Assembly (NCBI GenBank): GCA_038257155.1
Contig: JBBSJP010000003.1
Coordinates: forward strand, 149,433 to 213,432
Direction of reading: 5' to 3'
Length of the DNA: 64,000 nt
DNA from: JANJTY01 sp038257155
GTDB lineage: Bacteria > Pseudomonadota > Gammaproteobacteria > Xanthomonadales > Xanthomonadaceae
A program made the position numbers and the translations under genes. Below are positions 51,856 to 61,606 of the stretch, piece by piece (the stretch's first letter is position 1; each line of letters starts with the position of its first letter). The notes under the pieces are model-generated. The model saw only the letters and a list, made by a program, of their open reading frames with translations, made no database searches and was not told the origin of the DNA.

Positions 51856-52752
51856 TCAGTCGGCGCACAGCGCCAGCGCGCGGCGCCGGCTCATCGGTCC
51901 AAACCGCAGGCGCTGCAGCAGGTCTTCCAGGTGACTGCGGTCGGCCGGACGCCGCCGCGCGTCGCCAATATCTGCGGCCAGTGGTGCATCAGTGGTGATG
52001 GTCGCCAGACGCCGGCATAGCAGGGCCAGCTCACGATGTTCATCCAGCCGCTTGGCATGCGCTGCGGCGCCGCGCAGTCGCAGGTATGGAATTTCGGCGC
52101 TGCGTGCCAGCAGCGCATCCAGATTGCCGAAGTGTTCCAGCAAGGCTGCGGCGGTCTTCGCACCAATGCCCGGCACCCCGGGAATATTGTCAACGCTGTC
52201 GCCGGCCAGGCCCAGGAAGTCGGCAATCTGGTGGGCCTCCACGCCCAGCCTCGCCTTCACCCCGTCCATGCCCCAGCGCGTATCGCGGGCATAGTCCCAT
52301 TGCGTATCGCCTGTCTGCAGCAACTGCGACAGGTCCTTGTCCGCCGATACGATCAGGCCGTTGAAGCCGGCCAGTCGCTGGCGCGCCAGCAGGGTGCCGA
52401 TCAGGTCATCGGCTTCGAAACGGCTGTCAACCATCACGCAAAGCCCCAGCGCGCGGGCAAATTCCGCGCATAACTTGAACTGGTGTTTGAGCGACTCCGG
52501 CGCCGGATCGCGATTGGCCTTGTACGCCGGATAGATCTCGTTGCGAAATGAACTCTCCAGCGACTCGTCAAAGGCCACTGCGATATGACCCGGATTGCCG
52601 CGTTCGATCAATTCCAGCAGGAAGCGCGCGAAGCCCTGCACGGCATTGACCGGATGGCCATCGACGTCGGTGAATTCGTCTGGCATCGAATGCCAGGCGC
52701 GGAATACGTACAGGCTGGCATCGACCAGCACCAGCTGATTTGCAGTGTGCAT
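51856..52752 (-). CDS. 5'-3' exonuclease / flap endonuclease domain protein
   Basis: A 298-residue nuclease related to the PolA 5'-nuclease domain and ExoIX/Xni. N-terminal residues LVLVDASLYVFRAWHSMP, the conserved FDESLESSFRNEIYPAYKAN, metal-binding FEADDLIGTLL and SADKDLSQLL, and the helix-hairpin-helix VDNIPGVPGIGAKTAAALL are all present. ATG 52752 starts the fold. It probably processes flaps or 5' ends in DNA repair. It lies 7 bp after the nitroreductase gene. Confidence 0.9.
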   Translation of the reverse strand: MHTANQLVLVDASLYVFRAWHSMPDEFTDVDGHPVNAVQGFARFLLELIERGNPGHIAVAFDESLESSFRNEIYPAYKANRDPAPESLKHQFKLCAEFARALGLCVMVDSRFEADDLIGTLLARQRLAGFNGLIVSADKDLSQLLQTGDTQWDYARDTRWGMDGVKARLGVEAHQIADFLGLAGDSVDNIPGVPGIGAKTAAALLEHFGNLDALLARSAEIPYLRLRGAAAHAKRLDEHRELALLCRRLATITTDAPLAADIGDARRRPADRSHLEDLLQRLRFGPMSRRRALALCAD

Positions 52753-52759
52753 GCCGGCC

Positions 52760-53329
52760 TCAGCTTTCCAGTTCGCGCAGCAGCGGTTCCACGTCGGGAC
52801 GCGGACGCTCGGGCAGGACCTGGGCACTGCTGCCGATGTGGATGAAGCCTGCAATCCGCTCGTGCCCGGTCAGGCTGAGATGGCGCATCACGACTTCGTC
52901 GTAAGCCGCCCAGCCCGTCAGCCACTGGGCGCCAAAACCGAGTGCCTGTGAGGCTTGCAGCAGGGCGAAGCAGACGCAGCCCGCGCTGAGCAGCTGCTCC
53001 TGTTCGGGAATTCGATGGCCTGGCTGGATGCACGCCACCACCGCAACTATCAGCGGGGCGTGCTTGAAGCGTTGGCGATCCTTCTCGACAACCGAGTCCA
53101 GCACCGATGGATCACGTTCGCGACTGCGACTCGCCAGCAACTCGCCCAGGCGCTGCCGCGCGCTGCCGCGAATCAGCACAAAGCGCCACGGCGTGATCGC
53201 GCCATGATCAGGAACACGCACCGCGCAGCGCAGCAGCTCGCGCAGTTGCGCATCATCGGGGCCGGGATCGCCGAGCAGGCGGGACGCGACGGAGCGTCGC
53301 GCATCGAGATGGGAGAGGGCAGGGTTCAT
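52760..53329 (-). CDS. Nitroreductase (YdjA-like)
   Basis: A 189-residue FMN-dependent nitroreductase-fold protein. RRSVASRLLGDPGPDDAQLR and RVPDHGAITPWRFVLIRG match the N-terminal FMN-binding part of the YdjA subgroup; the C-terminus has GAQWLTGWAAYDE and RIAGFIHIGSSAQVLPERPR. The small size fits YdjA (183 residues). Substrate unknown. It overlaps nothing, but is 7 bp upstream of the exonuclease gene. Confidence 0.88.
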   Translation of the reverse strand: MNPALSHLDARRSVASRLLGDPGPDDAQLRELLRCAVRVPDHGAITPWRFVLIRGSARQRLGELLASRSRERDPSVLDSVVEKDRQRFKHAPLIVAVVACIQPGHRIPEQEQLLSAGCVCFALLQASQALGFGAQWLTGWAAYDEVVMRHLSLTGHERIAGFIHIGSSAQVLPERPRPDVEPLLRELES

Positions 53330-53560
53330 GGCGGGCAGTCTACTGAAACGAGTGTCCCAGGTTCAGCCGTGGGATGAGGGCGCAGGCCCGCCGAATCTGG
53401 GAAGCCAGTTCGTCCGCGCCCCCGCCTCACGCGAAGTAACATGTGCGCAGTGGTGTGATTCGAGCACGCCATCACAAACAAAGTGACGCAATTGGTCGTA
53501 ATCTGCCGCTGTACGCAAAAATGTCCTTTGGACCCGAATTTCAGAAGTCGAGGCTGCAGC

Positions 53561-55816
53561 ATGGTTCCCAACGTTGTCGACATGCAGGGGCGTCCAGTGC
53601 AGGCACCTACAGCCAGCGCGCTGGCGACAGTAGGTCGGCTGGCCTTGCCCCGCCTGCGCAAGGCGCTGTCCGAAGTGCTGGTGAAGGCCGACGACACGCT
53701 CTTCGACCTGATGCAGAGCTCCAGCGGCACCAGCGAAACCCAGGCCCTGATCGACGCGATGCGCATGATCCGCCTCAATCGCGCCGCGATCGAGGGCGAG
53801 TTCGAGAAATCCCTGAGGGGTGCGATCGCATCGCTGGAGCTGGGTTACCCCGAGACTGCCGGCGAAGCCAAATCATCGAACAAGCGCGAGCTCAGTCTGG
53901 TAGCCGAGGAAGATCTGGAAGAGGCGCTGGGCACGCAGACCCTGGGTGAAAATCTCGCGCGTCGCACCGGGCCGGATTACGAGCAACTCACCGCGCGGCT
54001 GGCCGCGCTTTGCCCAAATGTGGATTTTGGCAGCCGCCACAATCCGCTCGGTCCCGAGCACATCGCCGAAGCGGTGCGGGTTGGCCTGAAACTCATCGAC
54101 ATCACGGTGCGGGTGCGGCTGATCCTGTTCAAGTTGATCGAGCGTGGCATCGCCGGAATCATGGGTCCGCTGCATGCCGAGATCAATCGCATCCTGCGCG
54201 ATGCTGGCATAGGCATGCGCAATCTGACCGGTGTGGCGCAATCTTCGCCAGCGCAATCGCCGCAGCAAGATAAGGAAGCGAACCGGGACAACGTCAGCGA
54301 ATTCAAGAGCGCCGATGGCTCGCAGTATCAGGGTGACGGCGGGGACGACCAGCTTTCCAGCGAAGACGTGGAAATGGTCCGCACCCTGCGCGAACTGCTG
54401 CGTCAGCAGCGGGGCAATGCAGCTCCAGCGCCGCCCTTGCCGCCCGGCGTCAAGCCGATGGCGCATTCGGAGATGCTGTCGGTGCTGTCGGTGTTCCAGG
54501 CGCAGCCGCCCGACACCCTCACCGCCGCGCTGAATGATCCCGGTGATTCGCTGGCTGAGCGCCTCAAACGCGAACTGCTGGCCGGCGCCATCCGCTTCGG
54601 CGTGCCGGCAGAGAACGCCCGCGTCAGCGCGGCCGACGAAGACACCCTGGATCTGGTCGGCATGCTGTTCGAGGTGCTGCTGTCCGAGCGTGTGCTGCAG
54701 GACAAGATGCGCGGCACGCTGTCGCGCCTGGTGGTGCCTTACACCAAGGCGGCGCTGATCGACAAGAAAATGTTCATGCAGAAGGCGCATCCCGCGCGCA
54801 AGCTGCTCAACTCGCTCGCCGAGGCTTCCGAATCGGTTACCGGCGATACGCCGCAGGATCGCGAGGTAAAGGCCAAGGTCGAAGGCACGGTCGATCGCTT
54901 GCTGGTTGAGTTCAACGAAGACGTGGCGATCTTCAAGGAGCTGGAAGAAGAGTTCCGCGACTTCATCGAAACCTATCGCAAGCGCATGGAGCTGGCCGAG
55001 CGGCGTGCCCACGAATCGCAGCGCGGCAAGGAGCGTCTCGATCAGGCACGTGCCCTGGCCTCTGCCGAGCTGGCTGTTCGCCTGGGTCAGCTGGAGCCGC
55101 CTCCGGCGGTCGAAGAGATGCTGCGTCGCTACTGGGTGCATCACACGACGGTTACCTGGCTGCGCCAGGGCGACGGCAGCGATGCCTATCACCAGGCCTT
55201 GGCGTGTGGCGACACCATCATCTCCGCCATGGTTGCCGCCAAGCATGGCGAGGACGAGTTGTCGAAGCTGCGCACGCCGCTGCGTGAGGCACTGACCAGC
55301 GTTCTGGCTTCTTCTGGCGTCAGCGGCGAAGGCGCAACACCGGTTATTGATGGCGTTGAATCAACTCTCAATGCAATGGTTGCAGGCACCGCACTGCCGA
55401 CAATCGAAGCGCCGACGACCCAGATGTTCGAGGTGGACGCTGCTACCGAGGAAGCATTGGTCCAGACCGCTGCCGACGGCCAGGATCAGCCCGCTTCGAT
55501 AGGCGACGATTTCGTCAGCATCGACCCGGATCAGATGAAGCGCATTGACGCACTCGAGTCAGGCGACTGGATCGAACTGGTCGACGACCATGGCCATGCC
55601 GAACCGGCCAAGCTGTCCTGGGTAAGCCCGATCTCCGGCCGTCGCCTGTTCGTCAACCGCCGCGGCCTGAAAGTCTGCTGCGCCTCGGTCGATGAACTGG
55701 CCGTAATGATGGCGCAAGGCAAGATGAGCATCCGCGATGCCGACTCCGCCTTCGAACGCGCCATGCACCAGGTGCTGGGCAAGCTGCAACAGGAAGGCAG
55801 CAAGCCGGCTGCCTGA
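53561..55816 (+). CDS. DUF1631 family protein
   Basis: A 751-residue protein of the DUF1631 family, typical of Xanthomonadales, function unknown. The N-terminus (LPRLRKALSEVLVKADDTLF) and the central LFEVLLSERVLQDKMRGTLS with RLVVPYTKAALIDKKMFMQK are characteristic. The C-terminal 90 residues (ALESGDWIELVDDHGHAEPA, LSWVSPISGRRLFVNRRGLK) look like a PilZ-type c-di-GMP-binding fold, though the RxxxR motif is not clear. ATG 53561 is preferred to an upstream in-frame start for conservation. Confidence 0.85.
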   Translation: MVPNVVDMQGRPVQAPTASALATVGRLALPRLRKALSEVLVKADDTLFDLMQSSSGTSETQALIDAMRMIRLNRAAIEGEFEKSLRGAIASLELGYPETAGEAKSSNKRELSLVAEEDLEEALGTQTLGENLARRTGPDYEQLTARLAALCPNVDFGSRHNPLGPEHIAEAVRVGLKLIDITVRVRLILFKLIERGIAGIMGPLHAEINRILRDAGIGMRNLTGVAQSSPAQSPQQDKEANRDNVSEFKSADGSQYQGDGGDDQLSSEDVEMVRTLRELLRQQRGNAAPAPPLPPGVKPMAHSEMLSVLSVFQAQPPDTLTAALNDPGDSLAERLKRELLAGAIRFGVPAENARVSAADEDTLDLVGMLFEVLLSERVLQDKMRGTLSRLVVPYTKAALIDKKMFMQKAHPARKLLNSLAEASESVTGDTPQDREVKAKVEGTVDRLLVEFNEDVAIFKELEEEFRDFIETYRKRMELAERRAHESQRGKERLDQARALASAELAVRLGQLEPPPAVEEMLRRYWVHHTTVTWLRQGDGSDAYHQALACGDTIISAMVAAKHGEDELSKLRTPLREALTSVLASSGVSGEGATPVIDGVESTLNAMVAGTALPTIEAPTTQMFEVDAATEEALVQTAADGQDQPASIGDDFVSIDPDQMKRIDALESGDWIELVDDHGHAEPAKLSWVSPISGRRLFVNRRGLKVCCASVDELAVMMAQGKMSIRDADSAFERAMHQVLGKLQQEGSKPAA

Positions 55817-55851
55817 TCCGCGTTGACTACCTCGCCCGTCGGCTCATCGCC

Positions 55852-56221
55852 GTAGGTCGGCTCAAGCCGCGCAGCGGCAGAGCCGACGTTGCCCCAGACC
55901 CAAATCCTGCCAATGCCAACCCATTGCAGCCGGCGTAGGTCGGCTCAAGCCGCGCAGCGGTGGAGCCGACGTTGCCCCAGACCCGAATCTTTCCAATGTC
56001 CACCTATTGCGGCCGGCGTAGGTCGGCTCAAGCCGCGCAGCGGTGGAGCCGACGTTGCCCCAGACCCGAATCTTGCCAATGTCCACCTATTGCGGCCGGC
56101 GTAGGTCGGCTCAAGCCGCGCAGCGGCGGAGCCGACGTTGCCCCAGACCCGAATCTTTCCAATGTCCACCCAATGCGGCCGGCGTAGGTCGGCTCAAGCC
56201 GCGCAGCGGCGGAGCCGACAC
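55852..56221 (+). repeat. Five tandem 83-bp repeats, each starting with REP-A
   Basis: GTAGGTCGGCTCAAGCCGC begins at 55852, 55935, 56018, 56101 and 56184, exactly 83 bp apart. Between the REP-A units are near-identical 47-bp spacers (for instance GTTGCCCCAGACCCGAATCT). The array lies just after the DUF1631 gene and before the RAYT gene. It is not a CRISPR: the spacers are repeats too. Confidence 0.93.
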
Positions 56222-56296
56222 AAGCCCCCGCGCGACAATCGGATTACCCGCAAGCCCCACGTCGGCTCCACGGCTTCGCCGCTTGAGCCGACCTAC
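56184..56296. repeat. REP-A inverted pair (BIME) left of the RAYT
   Basis: Direct REP-A at 56184-56219 and inverted REP-A at 56261-56296 (GTCGGCTCCACGGCTTCGCC to GAGCCGACCTAC), separated by about 40 bp. The same pair with almost the same spacer is at 56855-56967. Confidence 0.88.
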
Positions 56297-56310
56297 ACCA
56301 GCGCGGCGGC

Positions 56311-56799
56311 CTACTCACCCGGCAGGTCAATGGATTCCGATAGACCCCACTCGGGGTCATAGCGGCCTTGCTCCACATGATGGTGAAACGAACTATCCGG
56401 CCACTCGCTCGCCTTGCCCACGTATCCGTGGCGAACCGGATTGAAATGGATGTAATCCATATGCCGTTCCATATCGCCCTCATCCCGAATCTGATGTTCC
56501 CAAAAGCGCTTCTGCCATAGCGGATTTGGCAATCCCGGTTGACGCGACATGAAATGCTTGATCAACCGAATGCGCAGTGAGTAGTCCGCTGCATCGTCGG
56601 GAAGTTGCCACAGCAGATGGCAGTGATCCGGCAGGACGACATAAGCAACGGTACGGAACGGATGCCTAGCCCTGACGTGCGCCGCAGCCTGACTCAGAGC
56701 CAGGCGAACCGGATCCTCGCAGAGACAAGCGACGCGCCGATGTGTCACCAACGTCAGGAACACGAGCGCACCGCTCGTATAGGGCCGTCGATATCGCAT
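56311..56799 (-). CDS. REP-associated tyrosine transposase (RAYT)
   Basis: A 162-residue Y1-transposase (IS200/IS605-type fold). The catalytic HxH-type motif is DHCHLLWQLPDD (VVLPDHCHLL), and the nucleophilic Tyr is in MDYIHFNPVRHGYVGKASEW. The start at ATG 56799 (MRYRRPYTSGALVFLTLVTH) begins the fold. RAYT proteins mobilise and maintain REP units, and this one is flanked on each side by inverted REP-A pairs. Confidence 0.92.
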   Translation of the reverse strand: MRYRRPYTSGALVFLTLVTHRRVACLCEDPVRLALSQAAAHVRARHPFRTVAYVVLPDHCHLLWQLPDDAADYSLRIRLIKHFMSRQPGLPNPLWQKRFWEHQIRDEGDMERHMDYIHFNPVRHGYVGKASEWPDSSFHHHVEQGRYDPEWGLSESIDLPGE

Positions 56800-56854
56800 C
56801 GCGGCAGTGTATCCACTGCCAGCCCTCCCGCCACTTCCCACCCATTGCACCCCC

Positions 56855-57077
56855 GTAGGTCGGCTCAAGCCGCGCAGCGGTGGAGCCGACACAACCTCCC
56901 GCGCAACGATCGGATTACCCACAAGCCCCACGTCGGCTCCACGGCTTCGCCGCTTGAGCCGACCTACACCAGCGCGCGAACCCACACCGTATCGCCCAAT
57001 CCCCAAAGCGTCGCCACAACCCGGCAAGTCGCCGCACCCCCGTAGGTCGGCTCAAGCCGCGCAGCGGTGGAGCCGAC
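56855..57077. repeat. REP-A pair and single unit right of the RAYT
   Basis: Direct REP-A at 56855-56890, inverted at 56932-56967, and a further direct unit at 57042-57077. The spacer of the first pair (ACACAACCTCCCGCGCAACG) resembles that of the left pair, so the RAYT gene sits between two matching BIME units. Confidence 0.88.
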
Positions 57078-57162
57078 GTTGCCCACACCCCAAATCCTGC
57101 CAATACAAACCCCAATGCAGTAGGATCAAACCTCAACGCAAGCAACGAACCTTGGGGGTTCT

Positions 57163-58293
57163 ATGGCGGTTACGGTGGCCACGGTCTGCGAGACCGTGCC
57201 GGGGGAGCGCCGCGTCGCGCTTACGCCGGAAATAGCGAAGAAACTCAAAGCGGCTGGCGTCTCGGTACTGCTGCATAGCGGCGCCGGACTCAAGGCCAAT
57301 TTCCCGGATGCGGCTTACGTCGAGGTCGAATCCCAGCCCGATGCCGCAGCCGTACTGGCCAAAGCCGGCGTCCTGCTGAAAGTCCAACCGCCCACCGCAG
57401 AAGAAATTGCCGCCCTGCCCGAAGGCGCCGTCATCATCGGCTACCTCGCGCCGCATGCCGACGATGCCCGCATCAAGGCCCTGCGCGACCGCAAGCTCAC
57501 CGCCTTCTCGATGGAACTGCTGCCGCGCACCACGCGCGCGCAGGCGATGGACGTGCTGTCCTCGCAGGCCGGCATGGCCGGCTACAAGGCGGTGCTGATC
57601 GCAGCCGATACCTGCGGCAAGTTCTTCCCCATGCTCACCACCGCGGCCGGCACGGTGCGGCCCTCCAAGGTGCTGATCGTCGGCGCCGGCGTGGCCGGCC
57701 TGCAGGCCATCGCCACCGCGCGCCGTCTCGGTGCCCAGGTGGAAGGCTTCGACGTACGCCCCGAAACCAAGGAGCAGATCGAATCGCTCGGCGCCAAGTT
57801 CCTCGATCTGGGCGTCTCGGCGGCAGGCGAGGGCGGTTACGCCCGCGAACTCACCGCCGAAGAACGCGCCGAACAGCAGCGCCGCCTGGCCGAACACCTG
57901 AAAGGCATCGACGTGGTGGTCACCACCGCCGCCGTGCCCGGCCGCGCCGCGCCCAAGATCATCACCGCTGCCATGGTGCAGGGCATGAAGGCCGGCGCCG
58001 TGATCGTTGATCTGGCCGCCGAAACCGGCGGCAACTGCGAGCTCACCAAGCCTGGCGAAACCGTCGATGTGGGCGGCGTCACAATCGTCGGCCCCACCCA
58101 TCTGGCCAGCCGTGGCGCCATCCACGCCAGCGAGATGTACGCCCGCAACCTGTTCAACTTCCTCAGCCTGATGCTGAAGGACGGCGAGCTGGCCATCGAC
58201 TGGGAAGACGACCTGATCCAGGGCTGCTGCCTCACCCACGCCGGCGAGATCCGCCACGCACCAACCAAAACACGAGTGGAGGGAGCAGCCTGA
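57163..58293 (+). CDS. pntAA: NAD(P) transhydrogenase subunit alpha 1 (PntAA)
   Basis: The NAD(H)-binding subunit of the proton-pumping transhydrogenase, which forms NADPH from NADH using the proton gradient. The 376-residue protein starts MAVTVATVCETVPGERRVAL and has the Rossmann motif VGAGVAGLQAIATARRLGAQ and QAGMAGYKAVL. In E. coli this is fused to the membrane part; here PntA is split as in Rhodospirillum. It overlaps pntAB (TGATG). Confidence 0.95.
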   Translation: MAVTVATVCETVPGERRVALTPEIAKKLKAAGVSVLLHSGAGLKANFPDAAYVEVESQPDAAAVLAKAGVLLKVQPPTAEEIAALPEGAVIIGYLAPHADDARIKALRDRKLTAFSMELLPRTTRAQAMDVLSSQAGMAGYKAVLIAADTCGKFFPMLTTAAGTVRPSKVLIVGAGVAGLQAIATARRLGAQVEGFDVRPETKEQIESLGAKFLDLGVSAAGEGGYARELTAEERAEQQRRLAEHLKGIDVVVTTAAVPGRAAPKIITAAMVQGMKAGAVIVDLAAETGGNCELTKPGETVDVGGVTIVGPTHLASRGAIHASEMYARNLFNFLSLMLKDGELAIDWEDDLIQGCCLTHAGEIRHAPTKTRVEGAA

Positions 58294-58583
58294 TGGACGG
58301 ATTCCTGGCGCTATACGTCTTCATGCTGGCCGCCATCTGCGGCCACATCATCATCTCGCGCGTGCCGGTGATCCTGCACACGCCGCTGATGTCCGGATCC
58401 AACTTCGTGCACGGCATCGTGCTGGTCGGCGCCATGATCGCGCTTGCCCATGCGCAAACCCCGCTGGAACGCGGCATCGGCTTCGTCGCGGTGCTGCTGG
58501 GCGCCGGCAATGCGGTGGGTGGCTACGTGGTCACCGAACGCATGCTGGAGATGTTCAAGTCCAGCAAGAAGAAGGAGGGCTGA
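58293..58583 (+). CDS. pntAB: NAD(P) transhydrogenase subunit alpha 2 (PntAB)
   Basis: A 96-residue membrane subunit with three hydrophobic helices. GHIIISRVPVILHTPLMSGS and NFVHGIVLVGAMIAL match the alpha-2 proton channel part. It overlaps pntAA by one base and is followed by pntB after 3 bp. Confidence 0.94.
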   Translation: MDGFLALYVFMLAAICGHIIISRVPVILHTPLMSGSNFVHGIVLVGAMIALAHAQTPLERGIGFVAVLLGAGNAVGGYVVTERMLEMFKSSKKKEG

Positions 58584-58586
58584 TCC

Positions 58587-60047
<1,461 letters not shown>

Positions 60048-60301
60048 GGGTGCGTCACCCGTCCCAACATCCTCGGAATGATAGAGGACCGCCGCGCACT
60101 CCCGCTTGCCGCTGTTGCCCCCGAGCGGGAGGATTTCGTGTGCTCTCCCGCAGCCCGTGAAAGACCGCAAGACTAGGCCGCAGAAATATGCCATTAGACC
60201 GGACTAAACCATTGATTACTTTACATTCGTCGCTCCAGACTAGGCGGATGACAGCCGAGCTATGCCATAACGCCACATTTCGCAATAAAGCCGAATAGGC
60301 G
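60048..60301. other. Junction between pntB and the cassette array, no integrase
   Basis: The 254 bp between the pntB stop and the first cassette hold no gene and no fragment of an integron integrase that I can see. A short inverted repeat at 60268-60304 marks the boundary. Confidence 0.7.
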
Positions 60302-60307
60302 TTAGGC
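60268..60307. promoter_or_regulatory. Left recombination boundary, possible attI relic
   Basis: TAACGCC (60268-60274) and GGCGTTA (60298-60304) form an inverted repeat with a 23-bp loop; GTTAGGC at 60301-60307 is a recombination core site (GTTRRRY). The first cassette starts here. The sequence is not a normal attC, so it may be an attI relic or a secondary insertion site. Confidence 0.45.
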
Positions 60308-60331
60308 CCCAGACAGGAGATTTTCTGCAAC

Positions 60332-60592
60332 ATGGACAAGACCCAAGCTGAGATAATTTCGCAGGCGATTCTTGAGCCTGCCCTTCGAGCTCAGGATGAG
60401 GCCACGCAGAATCGGGAGAAGGCCGCAAGAGTCCACGCAAGAAATCAGCACCTTGCCTGGTTCTGTTTCTCTGGTTTTGGGCTCGGCGCAGCAATTGCCC
60501 ATTTCAGCAGTTTCCCTCTGGTTACGGGCGCCCTTGCTGGTGTTGTCGCGGGCTCATTAGTCGGCTGGCTTATCGCGGGTCGTGTGGCCTAA
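60332..60592 (+). CDS. Cassette 1: small membrane protein
   Basis: An 86-residue protein with a charged helical N-terminus (QDEATQNREKAARVHARNQH) and two closely spaced hydrophobic segments (WFCFSGFGLGAAIAHF and VTGALAGVVAGSLVGWLIAG). Function unknown. AGGAGA lies 12 bp before ATG 60332. Its stop codon TAA is inside the attC core GCCTAAC. Confidence 0.8.
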   Translation: MDKTQAEIISQAILEPALRAQDEATQNREKAARVHARNQHLAWFCFSGFGLGAAIAHFSSFPLVTGALAGVVAGSLVGWLIAGRVA

Positions 60593-60676
60593 CTATGTGC
60601 TCAACCGGACCGTCGGGGACGTGTTACGTTCAAACCAATCCATCTCGGCCCTCGGCCGGTTAGCACGGCGTTAGAT
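60587..60676 (+). repeat. attC site 1
   Basis: Starts GCCTAAC and ends GTTAGAT; body ATGTGCTCAACCGGACCGTC and CGGCCGGTTAGCACGGCG. It can fold into the attC hairpin. One base differs (GACGTG) from the common form GACATG. Confidence 0.93.
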
Positions 60677-60684
60677 CTCGCCTT

Positions 60685-61017
60685 ATGTCTACATACCCGC
60701 CTGAGCACCTCTTGGTCACAGAACTCAAGAAGCACGATGATTTGGTCCGTGCTTATGCTGCCGGCATAATCTCGTTTGATCAATTTCTTGCAGGTTACGG
60801 CAGCTTTTACTGGGAGCTCGCACTAGATGGGCACGAATCTGATGAGGCCGGGCGTGCTCTTCTTGGGCGATACGAGCGTCGCATCGCTCCTCATCGTACA
60901 ATTTCAGAGCAAGCGCTTTCACGCCTATCCCAGTCGACCCGCGAGGGTTTCAGCAAAGACAGCGCGGCTTCAATTGTTCGGGCACAAGCAGCACACATCC
61001 CGGCAAGCGAAATCTAA
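60685..61017 (+). CDS. Cassette 2: protein of unknown function
   Basis: A 110-residue protein (MSTYPPEHLLVTELKKHDDL), helical and soluble, without a recognised domain. ATG 60685 is only 14 bases after the crossover point, with no ribosome-binding site in that space. The TAA stop lies within the ATCTAAC core of attC 2. Confidence 0.75.
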   Translation: MSTYPPEHLLVTELKKHDDLVRAYAAGIISFDQFLAGYGSFYWELALDGHESDEAGRALLGRYERRIAPHRTISEQALSRLSQSTREGFSKDSAASIVRAQAAHIPASEI

Positions 61018-61101
61018 CTATGTGCTCAACCGGACCGTCGGGGACATGTTACGTTCAAACCAAACCATCTCGGCCCTCGGCCGGTTAGCACGGCGTTAGG
61101 T
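61012..61101 (+). repeat. attC site 2
   Basis: Starts ATCTAAC, complementary to GTTAGAT at the cassette 2 left edge; ends GTTAGGT. Body as in attC 1 with GACATG. Confidence 0.93.
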
Positions 61102-61132
61102 CGCTGTATCTTGCTTACGGACGTCCGCTACA

Positions 61133-61519
61133 TTGGTTTCGCTTCGGGTGCTGCTTTGGGTTGACTGGTCCGCGGGCGCTGCCGTTGGTTCTGTGGTTCT
61201 GGCACTTACTGGTACTGGCTTCCTCAGCTCACTTGCCGGGCTTCCCTATTGGCTACTTATTCTTGTGGGCTCGGCAAACCTCATTTATGCGGCATACTCC
61301 TTTTCAATCGCTTCGCAAGTGCGGCACAGCGCGCGGGCGGTACGCTTCTTGGTCGTAGCAAACGCTATGTGGTCCGTAGCGTGTGTTTCCATAGTGTCGG
61401 CCTTCATCGGCACTGTAACTCTCATCGGCACGTGCTACCTTTTAGGCGAGGCCGTTTTTGTTGCTTGCCTCGCGTTGCTTGAGTGGAGAGCGCTAAATGC
61501 TTACGGGGCAGCAACCTAA
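61133..61519 (+). CDS. Cassette 3: four-helix membrane protein
   Basis: A 128-residue protein with about four hydrophobic helices (SVVLALTGTGFLSSLAGLPY, WLLILVGSANLIYAAYSF, VSIVSAFIGTVTLIGTCYLL). Family not recognised. TTG 61133 is used as start in the absence of a nearer ATG. The TAA stop lies in the ACCTAAC core of attC 3. Confidence 0.7.
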   Translation: MVSLRVLLWVDWSAGAAVGSVVLALTGTGFLSSLAGLPYWLLILVGSANLIYAAYSFSIASQVRHSARAVRFLVVANAMWSVACVSIVSAFIGTVTLIGTCYLLGEAVFVACLALLEWRALNAYGAAT

Positions 61520-61603
61520 CTATGTGCTCAACCGGACCGTCGGGGACATGTTACCTTCAAACCAAACCATCTCGGCCCTCGGCCGGTTAGCACGGCGTTG
61601 GGC
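61514..61603 (+). repeat. attC site 3
   Basis: Starts ACCTAAC (complement of GTTAGGT at the cassette 3 left edge) and ends GTTGGGC. Body has TTACCTTC instead of TTACGTTC. Confidence 0.93.
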
Positions 61604-61606
61604 CTC

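Noticed and set aside
53440..53466. TGTGATTCGAGCACGCCATCACA as a CRP/Clp site
   Set aside because: The half-sites are 13 bp apart instead of 6, so it does not fit the CRP-family spacing.
53873..55246. 457-codon minus-strand open frame
   Set aside because: Antisense to the DUF1631 gene with no recognisable domain.
55852..56221. Regular repeats that could suggest a CRISPR array
   Set aside because: Spacers between the repeats are themselves near-identical, the unit is 83 bp, and no cas gene is near; it is a REP tandem.
60055..60339. Minus-strand frame left of cassette 1 as an integron integrase remnant
   Set aside because: The translation shows none of the tyrosine-recombinase motifs and crosses the cassette boundary.
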